Part shown: positions 41,657 to 48,900 of the stretch, piece after piece
How the letters are laid out: every line of letters starts with the position of its first letter
Position numbering within the stretch: position 1 is the first letter of the stretch
The notes under the pieces: model-generated
Told to the model about the DNA's origin: nothing
Database searches by the model: none
What the model saw: only the letters and a program-made list of their open reading frames with translations
Origin: Pseudomonadota bacterium
Lineage (GTDB): Bacteria; Pseudomonadota; Gammaproteobacteria; Steroidobacterales; Steroidobacteraceae
Reading direction: 5' to 3'
Length of the DNA: 64,000 bases
Assembly: GCA_018241445.1 (NCBI GenBank)
Contig: JAFEDT010000004.1
Location: forward strand, 1 to 64,000
Program-made: the position numbers and the translations under genes

Positions 41657-41679
41657 ACAAAAAGGGCACACCGCCTTTA
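41657..41679 (-). terminator. possible terminator at the end of the phage late operon
   Basis: On the minus strand AAAGGC-GGTGT-GCCCTTT with a one-base bulge is followed by a T-run ending in TTTTTG. It lies about 90 bases after the last phage gene and before the attachment site, where the late transcript should end. The stem is imperfect. Confidence 0.35.
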
Positions 41680-41766
41680 AGGCTGACCGGCCCTGCCGCG
41701 CGGGCCGTGAACTGGTGCCATCGGAAGCAGTGCGCCCCTGCCCCGCCCATATCGCACCGTAGGGGC

Positions 41767-41964
41767 TTACGCGCGGTGGCTCACCTGGTGAGCCTGCCGG
41801 AACTGCCGCATGACCCTTGGGGTGAGGCCGGCGCGGTAGCAGTACATGCGCAGGCCGTAGACGCCCACGCCGTATGCCCCAGCCAGGTCTGCCAGTCGCT
41901 CCCCTGCCCGCACGCGCGCGATCACCTCGGCGGCCTGCTGGTCTGTCAGGCGCCTGCCGCTCAC
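41767..41964 (-). CDS. small helix-turn-helix protein at the phage end
   Basis: A 65-residue basic protein. RRLTDQQAAEVIARVRAGERLADLAGAYGVGVYGLRMYCYRAG resembles the helix-turn-helix of resolvases and sigma-70 region 4, with the turn in AGAYGVGVYG. It starts at a GTG that overlaps the Rz-like stop (GTGA), so it is translated from the late phage transcript. It has no other domain. It may be a late regulator or a packaging-linked DNA-binding protein, but no specific role can be given. Confidence 0.65.
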   Translation of the reverse strand: MSGRRLTDQQAAEVIARVRAGERLADLAGAYGVGVYGLRMYCYRAGLTPRVMRQFRQAHQVSHRA

Positions 41965-42452
41965 TGTTGCGGCCTCACTTCGTCCTGCAGCGCCTTCAGG
42001 GCTGTGGCGTTGCGCCAGTCCTCGTCGGCAACGGCTGCGCAAGCGTCTGTAACCGTCGCCAGGCCGTCAGGCTGGGCGCCTGCATCAGTTCCGGGCTCAC
42101 CTGCACTTTCGGGCACGGCACCACCACGGGCAATGGCCTGGGCACGGTTGAGCAGCCGGCGAGCAAGGTCACGGCTATCAGCAAGGGTAGCGTTTTCACG
42201 GTGGAGTCCTTCAATCACGGTGGCGTTGTGCGCGATGACCGCGGCCATGTCGCGCTGGTGCTGCTGGATGGCGTCCGTGGCGCGGGCCTGCGCCGCGGCG
42301 CGTTCGTCGGCGAGCTGCTGGCGGGCCTGCGCGGTCTGAGCCTGCGCGTGTGTGAGCCGTGCGGCCTCGAGCCGGTGCATGCCCCACGCGCCCACCGCCG
42401 CACAGGCGACGTACGGCAGCAGGCGCAGGAGCAGCGGCAGGAAGTCGGTCAC
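41961..42452 (-). CDS. Rz-like inner-membrane spanin
   Basis: A 163-residue protein with one N-terminal membrane helix (FLPLLLRLLPYVACAAVGAWGM) and a long predicted coiled coil rich in Ala, Gln and Glu (AQTAQARQQLADERAAAQAR), the layout of lambda Rz-type i-spanins, which join with Rz1 to fuse the inner and outer membranes at lysis. The start is set at GTG 42452, which overlaps the preceding stop (GTGA) like most genes here; GTG 42461 is possible. The Rz1 lipoprotein gene lies wholly inside it in the +1 frame, which strongly supports the assignment. Confidence 0.85.
   Translation of the reverse strand: MTDFLPLLLRLLPYVACAAVGAWGMHRLEAARLTHAQAQTAQARQQLADERAAAQARATDAIQQHQRDMAAVIAHNATVIEGLHRENATLADSRDLARRLLNRAQAIARGGAVPESAGEPGTDAGAQPDGLATVTDACAAVADEDWRNATALKALQDEVRPQQ
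41996..42214 (-). CDS. Rz1-like outer-membrane spanin lipoprotein, nested in Rz
   Basis: A 72-residue lipoprotein entirely nested in the Rz-like gene in the +1 frame. It has a signal peptide (TLPLLIAVTLLAGC) with lipobox LLAGC, cysteine at about residue 21, and a proline-rich mature part (TVPRPLPVVVPCPKV), as in lambda Rz1. It should sit in the outer membrane and bind the Rz tail. Such full nesting is known for phage spanin pairs. Confidence 0.87.
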   Translation of the reverse strand: MKDSTVKTLPLLIAVTLLAGCSTVPRPLPVVVPCPKVQVSPELMQAPSLTAWRRLQTLAQPLPTRTGATPQP

Positions 42453-42766
42453 GGCTTCCACTCCCCTCGCGTCAGGAACCCGTGGTAAGCGCCGGGCGTA
42501 CGTTGGCTGAAGTCGATGGAAGGTGTGACAGTGATCGTGCCGTCCTCATGCTCGATCACAGTATGGATCGATGGATCGAGGCGGCCGCCGTGACCGTCAG
42601 GCGCCCGAACTTCCCAGTGGGTCCATGGATGGTCGGGTTTGAGCGGGCGCCCTTGCGCTGCCATGTCAGCAAGCACCTTATCGACGTTGACTCTGCCGTA
42701 GTCACCGGGCTCAAAGCTGGATGGCAGCCAGCCGGTGTCCAGCGGCATCACGCGACGACCGATCAC
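42449..42766 (-). CDS. phage protein of unknown function in lysis cassette
   Basis: A 105-residue soluble protein (begins IGRRVMPLDTGWLPSSF; later HPWTHWEVRAPDG, ending TRGEWKP). There is no membrane segment or signal and no recognised motif. The start is GTG 42766, which overlaps the stop of the 27-residue peptide upstream (GTGA), and its own stop overlaps the Rz-like start in the same way, so it is clearly a translated gene of the lysis operon. The function is unknown. Confidence 0.65.
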   Translation of the reverse strand: MIGRRVMPLDTGWLPSSFEPGDYGRVNVDKVLADMAAQGRPLKPDHPWTHWEVRAPDGHGGRLDPSIHTVIEHEDGTITVTPSIDFSQRTPGAYHGFLTRGEWKP

Positions 42767-42846
42767 CGCGTCCGCTCCCACATCCTGCGCAGCCAATCGA
42801 ACGGCGCCAGCAGCACGTTCAGCAGGAAGACGAGCAGATGACCCAT
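42763..42846 (-). CDS. 27-residue hydrophobic peptide
   Basis: A very short gene: MGHLLVFLLNVLLAPFDWLR followed by RMWERTR. It has one hydrophobic helix (about residues 3-15) and a basic, Trp-containing tail. Its ATG overlaps the stop of the secreted propeller protein by one base (TGATG), and its stop is overlapped by the next GTG start, so it fits the coupled gene chain exactly. A single-helix membrane peptide in a lysis cassette could be a holin regulator or small toxin; this is inference. Confidence 0.5.
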   Translation of the reverse strand: MGHLLVFLLNVLLAPFDWLRRMWERTR

Positions 42847-44786
42847 CACGGCCTCCGCGGCCGCAGGTACCAGCAGTCGTTGTTCGGGTCATTGCACAGC
42901 ACGAACACGTCCCACGCCGGATCGTAGGCGAAGTGCCCGAAGGTGCCGTTCTGCCCACCGAATATCACCGTGTTCTGCGGGTAGTCGGTGCCCTGCGTCG
43001 CGCCGTAGGTCTCGCTCGTACACGTCCACGTCGCAGGATCGAGGTACCAAATCGCATTCCCGGCGTTGGGGTAGATCGCCACCCGCTTGCCCACCGGGTC
43101 CCATGCGAGGCCCATGTACTGCGGGTTTGCGTTCGTGCCGCCATTCACGTTCGCGCAGCCGGTCGTCGTGGGCGTCTGTAGCGCCAAGGAGCTGCCGCTG
43201 CTGATGTCCACGTAGAGGATGCCCTCCTTCTGGCTGGTCGAGGACGCGGGCCCGATGATGATGAAGTACTTGTGCAGCGGATCGACCACGGCGGTCGAGT
43301 GGTAGCCGTAGTACTGGCTGGCCTTTTTGGTGAGCGTGCCGGCCACCGGATCGTAGTAGCGCAGTTGGTACTGGTCATGGACCCACACCCCGCCCGTGTT
43401 CGGGTCGTAGGCCGCGACCGTGCCAACCTGCGGGTTGTCGTACACGCCGGGGATCGCCGTCCACTTCGGATCGCACCCCGGCGCGCAACTGGCCGGGACC
43501 GACGAGGCGGCAAGCGACCACACCCACGACGTGCTGTTGCCGTAAGGGTTGGTGACGCCGGCAATCGCAACCATGCTGTCCTGTCCCGGCACGTACACCA
43601 GCGCGTTGTAGGTGTGTACCGCGCCGGGGGTCGTCTGCTGCGTCGGGGTACAGCCGGCAGCGTAGGTGCAATGCGGGTCTCCTACGATGGTGAGCGAAGT
43701 CCCTGCGGCGTTGTACTGGCACACCGCGCCATCGGGCGTCGTGATCGCGGTCCCGGCAGCCGAGCCGGCAGACCCCGGCACCGGGCAGGTGAAGGGATTG
43801 GCCGGGTGCGTCAGGTGCGCCATGAATGGGGACGTTCCACCGGACAGTTCCAGCGAATACACGTCATTGCCCCAGTAGGCTTGGTGGCCGCCGCCAAACA
43901 GCAGCAGGCGGTGCCGCGCGGTGTCATAGGCCCCGCTGTTGCTGTCCTCCAGCATGCTCTGGCACTTGGAGGCGAAGCCGCCGCCCAAGCCCGGGAACTT
44001 GTTGCCGCTCACGTAACTGGCCGATGCGCCCAGGTTCGCCGGGAAGTTGTCGGGGTCGGAGAAGGTGGGATTCTTCTCAGGCCCACCGCCACACACGGCG
44101 GTCGAGGGGATGCGGTGCCAGCCGGCGACGGTGCTCAGGCCGTTCGATGGCGGAGGCGGCGGCGGTGGCGTAGGAATGACCGTCACGCTCGCCGTCACCG
44201 TGAAGTTCGTGACCGGGTTGGGCACGGTTGGCGTCGGCACCGTGGTCGTTGGAGTTACGGTGGCAGTCGTGCTCGCAGACCCCACGACAGACACAGACGC
44301 GGTGGACTGTGCGCCCACTTTTCCAGCTGCATTCACCGGGGCAATAGCGAAGTACCACGTCCCGAAGGCGAGATTGGCGGCCGAATAGCTGTTCGCGGGA
44401 GCCGTGATCTTGATCGGCGTCGCGGTGGCAAGTCCCGCCGCGCTCGTCGCCTCATAGAGATTGTAGCTCACCAGGTCCGTCAGCGGCGTACCGTCCGTGT
44501 TCTGTGTCGGCGGCGACCACGCCAGCTGCGCCACTCCACTCGTCGCCGTCCCGGCAGAACAGGTGATCGTGTACATCGTGGGGGTACTGATCGGTGGCAG
44601 CACCTTCGTGCCAAACAGGCCAACAGCGCCCCACGAGGCGGTGCAGGAGGTGGCCCCGGTGCTGGACCAGTTGGCCGTAGGCGTGAGCGGAGCCGCGCCC
44701 GTGGTGGGCGTGACGGTGAGCGTCACGGTGGGCGTTGCGGCGGCGGCAATGCTGGACAGCGCCAGCAGCAGTGCGAGGCGGATCAT
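42846..44786 (-). CDS. secreted PKD/FN3-like and beta-propeller protein in the lysis cassette
   Basis: A 646-residue exported protein. The signal peptide is MIRLALLLALSSIAAAA. Residues of about 18-100 look like a PKD/Ig-like domain (GAAPLTPTANWSSTGATSC), about 100-200 like a fibronectin type III domain (YNLYEATSAAG, WYFAIAPVNAAGK), a Thr/Pro linker follows, and the last 400 residues show Kelch-like blades: LLLFGGGHQAYWGNDVYSL, VAAYDPNTGGVWVHDQYQL, GLAWDPVGKRVAIYP and FAYDPAWDVFVLC. It overlaps the holin-like gene (ATGA). Such a large secreted protein is unusual here; it may be a receptor-blocking, surface-binding or fitness gene carried by the phage. No enzymatic site is seen. Confidence 0.7.
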   Translation of the reverse strand: MIRLALLLALSSIAAAATPTVTLTVTPTTGAAPLTPTANWSSTGATSCTASWGAVGLFGTKVLPPISTPTMYTITCSAGTATSGVAQLAWSPPTQNTDGTPLTDLVSYNLYEATSAAGLATATPIKITAPANSYSAANLAFGTWYFAIAPVNAAGKVGAQSTASVSVVGSASTTATVTPTTTVPTPTVPNPVTNFTVTASVTVIPTPPPPPPPSNGLSTVAGWHRIPSTAVCGGGPEKNPTFSDPDNFPANLGASASYVSGNKFPGLGGGFASKCQSMLEDSNSGAYDTARHRLLLFGGGHQAYWGNDVYSLELSGGTSPFMAHLTHPANPFTCPVPGSAGSAAGTAITTPDGAVCQYNAAGTSLTIVGDPHCTYAAGCTPTQQTTPGAVHTYNALVYVPGQDSMVAIAGVTNPYGNSTSWVWSLAASSVPASCAPGCDPKWTAIPGVYDNPQVGTVAAYDPNTGGVWVHDQYQLRYYDPVAGTLTKKASQYYGYHSTAVVDPLHKYFIIIGPASSTSQKEGILYVDISSGSSLALQTPTTTGCANVNGGTNANPQYMGLAWDPVGKRVAIYPNAGNAIWYLDPATWTCTSETYGATQGTDYPQNTVIFGGQNGTFGHFAYDPAWDVFVLCNDPNNDCWYLRPRRP

Positions 44787-44971
44787 TGCTGCGTACCCCT
44801 GGAGATATAGCCGAGGATCGAGCCCGCGACCCCGACCGCGAACAGCGCGACGCCGTACTGCTTTGCCGAGAGGATGCCTTGCAGCAAGCCGAACTGCGTC
44901 TGCGCAGCCCCGAGTGCCATCGCGGCGATGCTGAAGAACTGGTGCCAATTGCGTTTAATCCAGGCGATCAT
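44783..44971 (-). CDS. holin-like small membrane protein
   Basis: A 62-residue protein with two hydrophobic helices (FFSIAAMALGAAQ... and YGVALFAVGVAGSILGYI), a basic N-terminus (IAWIKRNWHQ) and a polar C-tail. The size, topology and position directly after the endolysin gene in the transcript suggest a holin, which forms the membrane lesions that release endolysin. ATGA overlaps join it to the endolysin gene upstream and the propeller protein downstream. Holins share little sequence, so the call rests on context. Confidence 0.6.
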   Translation of the reverse strand: MIAWIKRNWHQFFSIAAMALGAAQTQFGLLQGILSAKQYGVALFAVGVAGSILGYISRGTQQ

Positions 44972-45459
44972 GCTGATGCTCCTGTGCCCCCGGCCTGGTT
45001 GTAGGCCGCGAGCAGTGTGGTCATGGCGTTGGTGTGTTGGCCGTACTTCGCAGCTGGCAGTGAAGCCCAGCGCGACGAGCAGGCGATGAGTGAAGTCTGG
45101 ATGTCGCCGACCTCGATCATCCGCAGCGCGCGACACTCCCCGATCATCTCAATGGCGATCGCGTCCTGAGACTCGGGGCCGAAGTCAGGCAGACCGAGCT
45201 TCGCCATGTAGACGTCGGCGTAGCGCTGCAGGACTTGGTAGCGCCCTGCCGCGGTCGACACCAGCGTCGGCGTCACCTGCACGCGCACGCCCGGGTGCAC
45301 GGCATAGCTGTGGAATACCTGCACGTCGCCTGGCACGGAGCCGACCAGGACGTCATATCCATCGTCGGATTCGGCCAGGATCTCCCGGCCGAGCTCGCTG
45401 ATGGCGATGGTGTCGAGGAAGGCGTTCAGGTTCGCGGACAGGCCGCTGGTGCGCGCCAC
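44968..45459 (-). CDS. lambda R-type endolysin (GH104)
   Basis: A 163-residue muramidase closely patterned on the lambda R transglycosylase: NAFLDTIAISE with the catalytic Glu at about residue 22, DDGYDVLVGS, HPGVRVQVTPTLVSTAAGRYQVLQRYADVY, LGLPDFGPESQDAIAIEMI and WASLPAAKYGQHT. It cleaves peptidoglycan at the end of infection. There is no signal peptide, so release needs a holin. It lies 2 bases after a 51-residue membrane protein gene. Confidence 0.92.
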   Translation of the reverse strand: MARTSGLSANLNAFLDTIAISELGREILAESDDGYDVLVGSVPGDVQVFHSYAVHPGVRVQVTPTLVSTAAGRYQVLQRYADVYMAKLGLPDFGPESQDAIAIEMIGECRALRMIEVGDIQTSLIACSSRWASLPAAKYGQHTNAMTTLLAAYNQAGGTGASA

Positions 45460-45461
45460 GG

Positions 45462-45617
45462 CTACAGCTTCGCGGCGAGCTTCTGCTCGAGGGCGCTCAC
45501 CTTCTGGTGCACGGCGTCGAGCTTCTCGCGGATGTCGGCGGTGATCTTGCTGCCGTAGAGCACGCCGGCGACGAGGCCGATGACGAGCGTGGCGGTGGCG
45601 ATGAGAGTTGTGGTCAT
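45462..45617 (-). CDS. 51-residue single-helix membrane protein
   Basis: A small gene reading MTTTLIATATLVIGLVAGVL and continuing YGSKITADIREKL ... VSALEQKLAAKL. It has an N-terminal membrane helix (about 4-20) and a short coiled coil. It lies 3 bases after the preceding gene and 2 bases before the endolysin start, so it belongs to the lysis cassette. It may be an antiholin or holin partner; this is suggested by size and place only. Confidence 0.6.
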   Translation of the reverse strand: MTTTLIATATLVIGLVAGVLYGSKITADIREKLDAVHQKVSALEQKLAAKL

Positions 45618-45620
45618 TGG

Positions 45621-45872
45621 TCAGTTCCTCGTATTGGTGTAAATCGCATCGACGCGCGCGCGCACTTCCTTGATGTCACCACGCAGTTGATCCATGTGGC
45701 GCAGATTCTCGTCGTGCATCCGCTGGCGGTCGGCCCGCATCATGGCGAGCTCCTCGCTCAGCTCCTTGCGCGTCACGGAAACGAAAAGCTTGCGCACCGC
45801 CCACCAGACGGCGGCCGCTACCCCCATCGCGGCGGTAACGAATGCGGAAGGCCAGTCCTGCGGGCCGCTCAT
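45621..45872 (-). CDS. small membrane protein with coiled coil
   Basis: An 83-residue protein with one membrane segment (AFVTAAMGVAAAVWWAVRKLF) followed by a charged coiled-coil region (ELSEELAMMRADRQRMHDENL ... MDQLRGDIKEVRARVD). It resembles the haemolysin XhlA/holin-associated type by architecture. Its start overlaps the preceding tail gene (ATGA), so it begins the lysis cassette. Confidence 0.6.
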   Translation of the reverse strand: MSGPQDWPSAFVTAAMGVAAAVWWAVRKLFVSVTRKELSEELAMMRADRQRMHDENLRHMDQLRGDIKEVRARVDAIYTNTRN

Positions 45873-46213
45873 CCCCAGATCACCGCGCGGAACTGGTTGG
45901 ACGACGGCGCTGTCGAGAAAACCAGCGTCACGTGATTGGCGTCGGTGTGCTGAATCGCCGGCTGCGTTCCCTCATCGAAGGGCGTGCCGACCCGGTAGAC
46001 CTTCACCTGGACGTCGGAGGTCCCCAGACCGTGATTGAGCACAAAGCTGGTCGTCGTGCCGTCGCCGATGGTCTGCGCGAACTTGCCGATCCCGCAGAAC
46101 GTCTTGAGCGCGTTCGGCGTGGTCGCGACAGTACTGCCGCCCTGCACGGCCGGAATCTGCTCCGTGCCGGCGAGCGCCGCACCTGCCGGGAGCGCTGAAA
46201 TTTTGGTGGCCAT
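45869..46213 (-). CDS. small tail-fibre-type phage protein
   Basis: A 114-residue protein. The start TKISALPAGAALAGTEQIPAVQGG is typical of the repeated head of phage tail-fibre and tail-tip proteins, and the rest (KFAQTIGDGTTTSFVLNHGLGTSDVQVKVYRVG) resembles a small beta-sandwich module found at fibre ends. It follows the tail-tip host-interaction gene by 9 bases. It is probably a virion fibre or tip component. Confidence 0.7.
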   Translation of the reverse strand: MATKISALPAGAALAGTEQIPAVQGGSTVATTPNALKTFCGIGKFAQTIGDGTTTSFVLNHGLGTSDVQVKVYRVGTPFDEGTQPAIQHTDANHVTLVFSTAPSSNQFRAVIWG

Positions 46214-46222
46214 GGCTGATTG

Positions 46223-48463
46223 CTACTCCGTATAGAGGTCGCTCGATGATTCGGTATCGAGGTTCGCGCTCGCCTCGGTAAGAATGCCGGTCGACGCGTT
46301 GGTGAAGGTGAAGATGGCGATCTGCTTCTGCCAGCTCGTGACGCCGCCGCGGATGGACTGCAGCTCCAGGCGCAGCGTGTAATTGGCGCCGACGTTCACA
46401 ACCTGGGATGTCCCGCTCGGCGTATAGGTCGTCAGCAGCGTGTTGGTGCCGTTGTCGTAGACCTTGAGGACGTAGCTCGTTCCCGTCTCCGGGGTCACGG
46501 TCGCGGCCGTCTGATCGATCAGCTGGTCGGCCTGCGTCAGGCGGTTGCGCTCGCGCCAGGCGACGGTGAACGCGCCAGTCACGGTGCTGACCAGGTCGAA
46601 GCGGGTCCCGTTGATGGTCATATAGGCCGGCGGATACGGCATATTCGCGCGTCCGATCATGGCGATCGGGATCACGGGTGCCGAGGCCTCCGGCAGCACG
46701 CCCCAGCCGGTCACGGTGGCCGGCGCCACGTCGACCGTCTCCCCGGAGAAGTACTGGATCTGGTCCGAGCCTCCGTAAGGACCGTCCAGGAAGAAGATCC
46801 GCGAGCCCGCGGCATGCGCGGCCGGCACCGTGTCGACGCACCCGCGGGCGATCGTCGCCGTCATCGCAACCGGGTCGATGGCATCCACGCGCACGACCTC
46901 GATCTGGGTGTCGACGATGATCGCCTGGGTGGCCGTGGATACCAGCGAGAGATCGATCCCGCTGTTGAGCGTGATCGCGGTATCGAACGGGCCGATGGAA
47001 GCGGCGATCTGCGCAGTGGGGGTGAAATGGCCGACGCCGTGCTTCACGGGCGTGGCCGGGGAGACGTAGCTCCAGAACTGCCAGTTGAGCTGCAGCCCGT
47101 TGGGCCGGGCGACCGCGACGTAGACGTAGGCGGCCGCGGCCGGCAGCGGTAGCGCGCTCGCCAGGTTGTGGTCGATATCGCGGTAGCTCGCCTCGAGGCC
47201 CAGATAGAGCGTCGGCACCGCCGGCGACGAGCTCGGCGGCGTCCAGCCCGTGACGGGCGCGGCGACATAGCTTGCCGTCGGCAGGCTGAATACGTCCTGG
47301 ATCGCCGCGAGCTGGATCTCGCCCTTTGCCACCGTGCCGAAGTCGAGCGTGGCGACGCGCATCACCATCTGCGAGATGCCGTAGGCGGGGAAGTTGAGGA
47401 CGAAAAGCGAACCGGGTATGAAGTTCCACGCCGTGCGATCGACCTTCATCTGCACATGCTTGAGGGCCGTGGAGAGCTTCGCGAGCTCCCGTTGCGCAAC
47501 CCGCAGCGCCAGGTCGGCCGTGGCGATGCCGGGATAGTCCGTCTTCTGCGTCACCACGACGCCCTGCGCCTGCACGGCACCCAGGGCCTGCACGGCCACC
47601 GCCTGCTTGCCGCCGTAGGTGATGCCCCCGACGCGCGGGTCGTTGTAGGTGATGACCACCTCATTCGTCGCGCCGTTGATGGTGGCGGCGTCGAACTGCT
47701 GCATCTCGAGCACGTTGTCCGGGCCGATCACGGGCAGCGATGGAATGCTATACCCGCCGCGCAGCAGCATCAGCTGGAACAGCCCGGTGGTGCGACTGCT
47801 GACCAGTACCCCGTCGATATAATCCATGATCGACTGGATGAACGCCTCGATCGTGTCCATCCGGCTCCACAGCAGGCACAGACCGAAGCCCTCGGAGTAA
47901 AGCTGGTCAGCGGCCGCCTGGAAGTTGACCGTGTCGATCTGCGCGGCCGGATATCCCAGGCCCCAGTCGGAATTCGTGAGCGCCTCGTAAACGATGTGAG
48001 CCGGGTTCATGCCCACGACGCCGGAGCTGAGCGTGATGGCGGCCTTCGCTGAGTACCAGGCGCTGCCGCCCTGCCAGCCGGCGGTCGCGCGCCGCACGCG
48101 GAAGCTCCAGGGCTTCGGATATGGATTGTTGGAAGAGATCTGGCCGCCCTGCCATACCAGGGTCGTCACGCCGCGGTAGGCCGGCTGGATCGCGCCCTGC
48201 TTGGAGGTGAGATAGGCGTTCGCGACCTGCGTCGACTCGCCCATCATGAGCGCCGCGGTGCCCTTGACGCCGCCCTCGCGCTTGTCCCCGCCGAACAGGT
48301 TCGGATTGTTGACCGAGATGAAGCCGCTGGAGGCCTGGTTTCCACTCCAGGCCGTTCGCTGCCCGCAGCGGATCTCCAGCAAGGAATCCACCGGTCCGTG
48401 GCAAAGGCCGAAATGCAGCCCCAGCCAGTACTGGTAGCCGGTTACCTGGCCGCCGCCGCCCAC
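46223..48463 (-). CDS. tail-tip / host-attachment protein (gpJ-like)
   Basis: A 746-residue structural protein taken to be the tail-tip or central-fibre protein. The N-terminal 350 residues (YWLGLHFGLCHGPVDSLLEI, WQGGQISSNNPYPKPWSF, LYSEGFGLCLLWSRMDTIEAFIQSIMDYIDGVL) match the phage-tail-attachment pattern common in lambda-like and GTA-like tips. The C-terminal part has fibronectin-like beta domains (TYTPSGTSQVVNVGANYTLRLEL). The start is GTG 48463, preceded by GAGGAAG and overlapping the end of the upstream gene. It is the main candidate for host-range determination. Confidence 0.8.
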   Translation of the reverse strand: MGGGGQVTGYQYWLGLHFGLCHGPVDSLLEIRCGQRTAWSGNQASSGFISVNNPNLFGGDKREGGVKGTAALMMGESTQVANAYLTSKQGAIQPAYRGVTTLVWQGGQISSNNPYPKPWSFRVRRATAGWQGGSAWYSAKAAITLSSGVVGMNPAHIVYEALTNSDWGLGYPAAQIDTVNFQAAADQLYSEGFGLCLLWSRMDTIEAFIQSIMDYIDGVLVSSRTTGLFQLMLLRGGYSIPSLPVIGPDNVLEMQQFDAATINGATNEVVITYNDPRVGGITYGGKQAVAVQALGAVQAQGVVVTQKTDYPGIATADLALRVAQRELAKLSTALKHVQMKVDRTAWNFIPGSLFVLNFPAYGISQMVMRVATLDFGTVAKGEIQLAAIQDVFSLPTASYVAAPVTGWTPPSSSPAVPTLYLGLEASYRDIDHNLASALPLPAAAAYVYVAVARPNGLQLNWQFWSYVSPATPVKHGVGHFTPTAQIAASIGPFDTAITLNSGIDLSLVSTATQAIIVDTQIEVVRVDAIDPVAMTATIARGCVDTVPAAHAAGSRIFFLDGPYGGSDQIQYFSGETVDVAPATVTGWGVLPEASAPVIPIAMIGRANMPYPPAYMTINGTRFDLVSTVTGAFTVAWRERNRLTQADQLIDQTAATVTPETGTSYVLKVYDNGTNTLLTTYTPSGTSQVVNVGANYTLRLELQSIRGGVTSWQKQIAIFTFTNASTGILTEASANLDTESSSDLYTE

Positions 48464-48660
48464 CGCTTCCTCGCTTGTTCGCAAACCATCAGGGCGAAGT
48501 GATCGCCGATCGCCTCTGCCCGCTCAACGGGCGCGCCGTCGCGCAGAAAGGCCTCCAGGTCGACGCCGTGGTGTGCAAGCCATGCCCGCATGCCGCGCGT
48601 GCACAGCCCGGCAGCGCGCACGTCCCTTACCGTCACGATGATGCCGGAGGTCTCAGTCAC
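48442..48660 (-). CDS. small conserved phage tail-region protein
   Basis: A 72-residue protein (SGIIVTVRDVRAAGLCTRGMRAWLAHHG, then DGAPVERAEAIGDHFALMVCE). Similar short proteins with V-R-x-x-R-AAG-x-C-x-RG recur just upstream of tail-tip genes in phages with this layout. The start is GTG 48660, overlapping the previous stop (GTGA). The function is unknown; it may be a tail assembly factor. Confidence 0.65.
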   Translation of the reverse strand: MTETSGIIVTVRDVRAAGLCTRGMRAWLAHHGVDLEAFLRDGAPVERAEAIGDHFALMVCEQARKRWAAAAR

Positions 48661-48887
48661 TTCTTGCCACCCTGGGTGATCGGGAAGGTGTTCAGGTCTC
48701 CAAACCAGAGCACGTTCGAGTCGTCGATCCAAACCTCGCCGAACGCGACGGCCACCGGCTTGCCGATCTCGATCTGCGGGACGTTTACGTCAGCCAGCGT
48801 TGCCGGCGCCGCTTTCGGCGGCCGCGGGCGCAAGGCATAGCTCGTCGCGACCGAGACGATGAGCAGGATGAGGTAGACCCATGGCAT
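48657..48887 (-). CDS. small tail-tip-associated membrane-anchored protein
   Basis: A 76-residue protein. The N-terminal hydrophobic stretch WVYLILLIVSVATSYALRPRPP is followed by VNVPQIEIGKPVAVAFGEVWIDDSNVLWFGDL. This is the short form of the N-terminal region seen in phage tail-tip proteins of the same family. It lies between the BR0599-family gene and the small tail protein, overlapping the latter. Probably a tail assembly component. Confidence 0.65.
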   Translation of the reverse strand: MPWVYLILLIVSVATSYALRPRPPKAAPATLADVNVPQIEIGKPVAVAFGEVWIDDSNVLWFGDLNTFPITQGGKK

Positions 48888-48900
48888 GGCGTTGCTCTTG

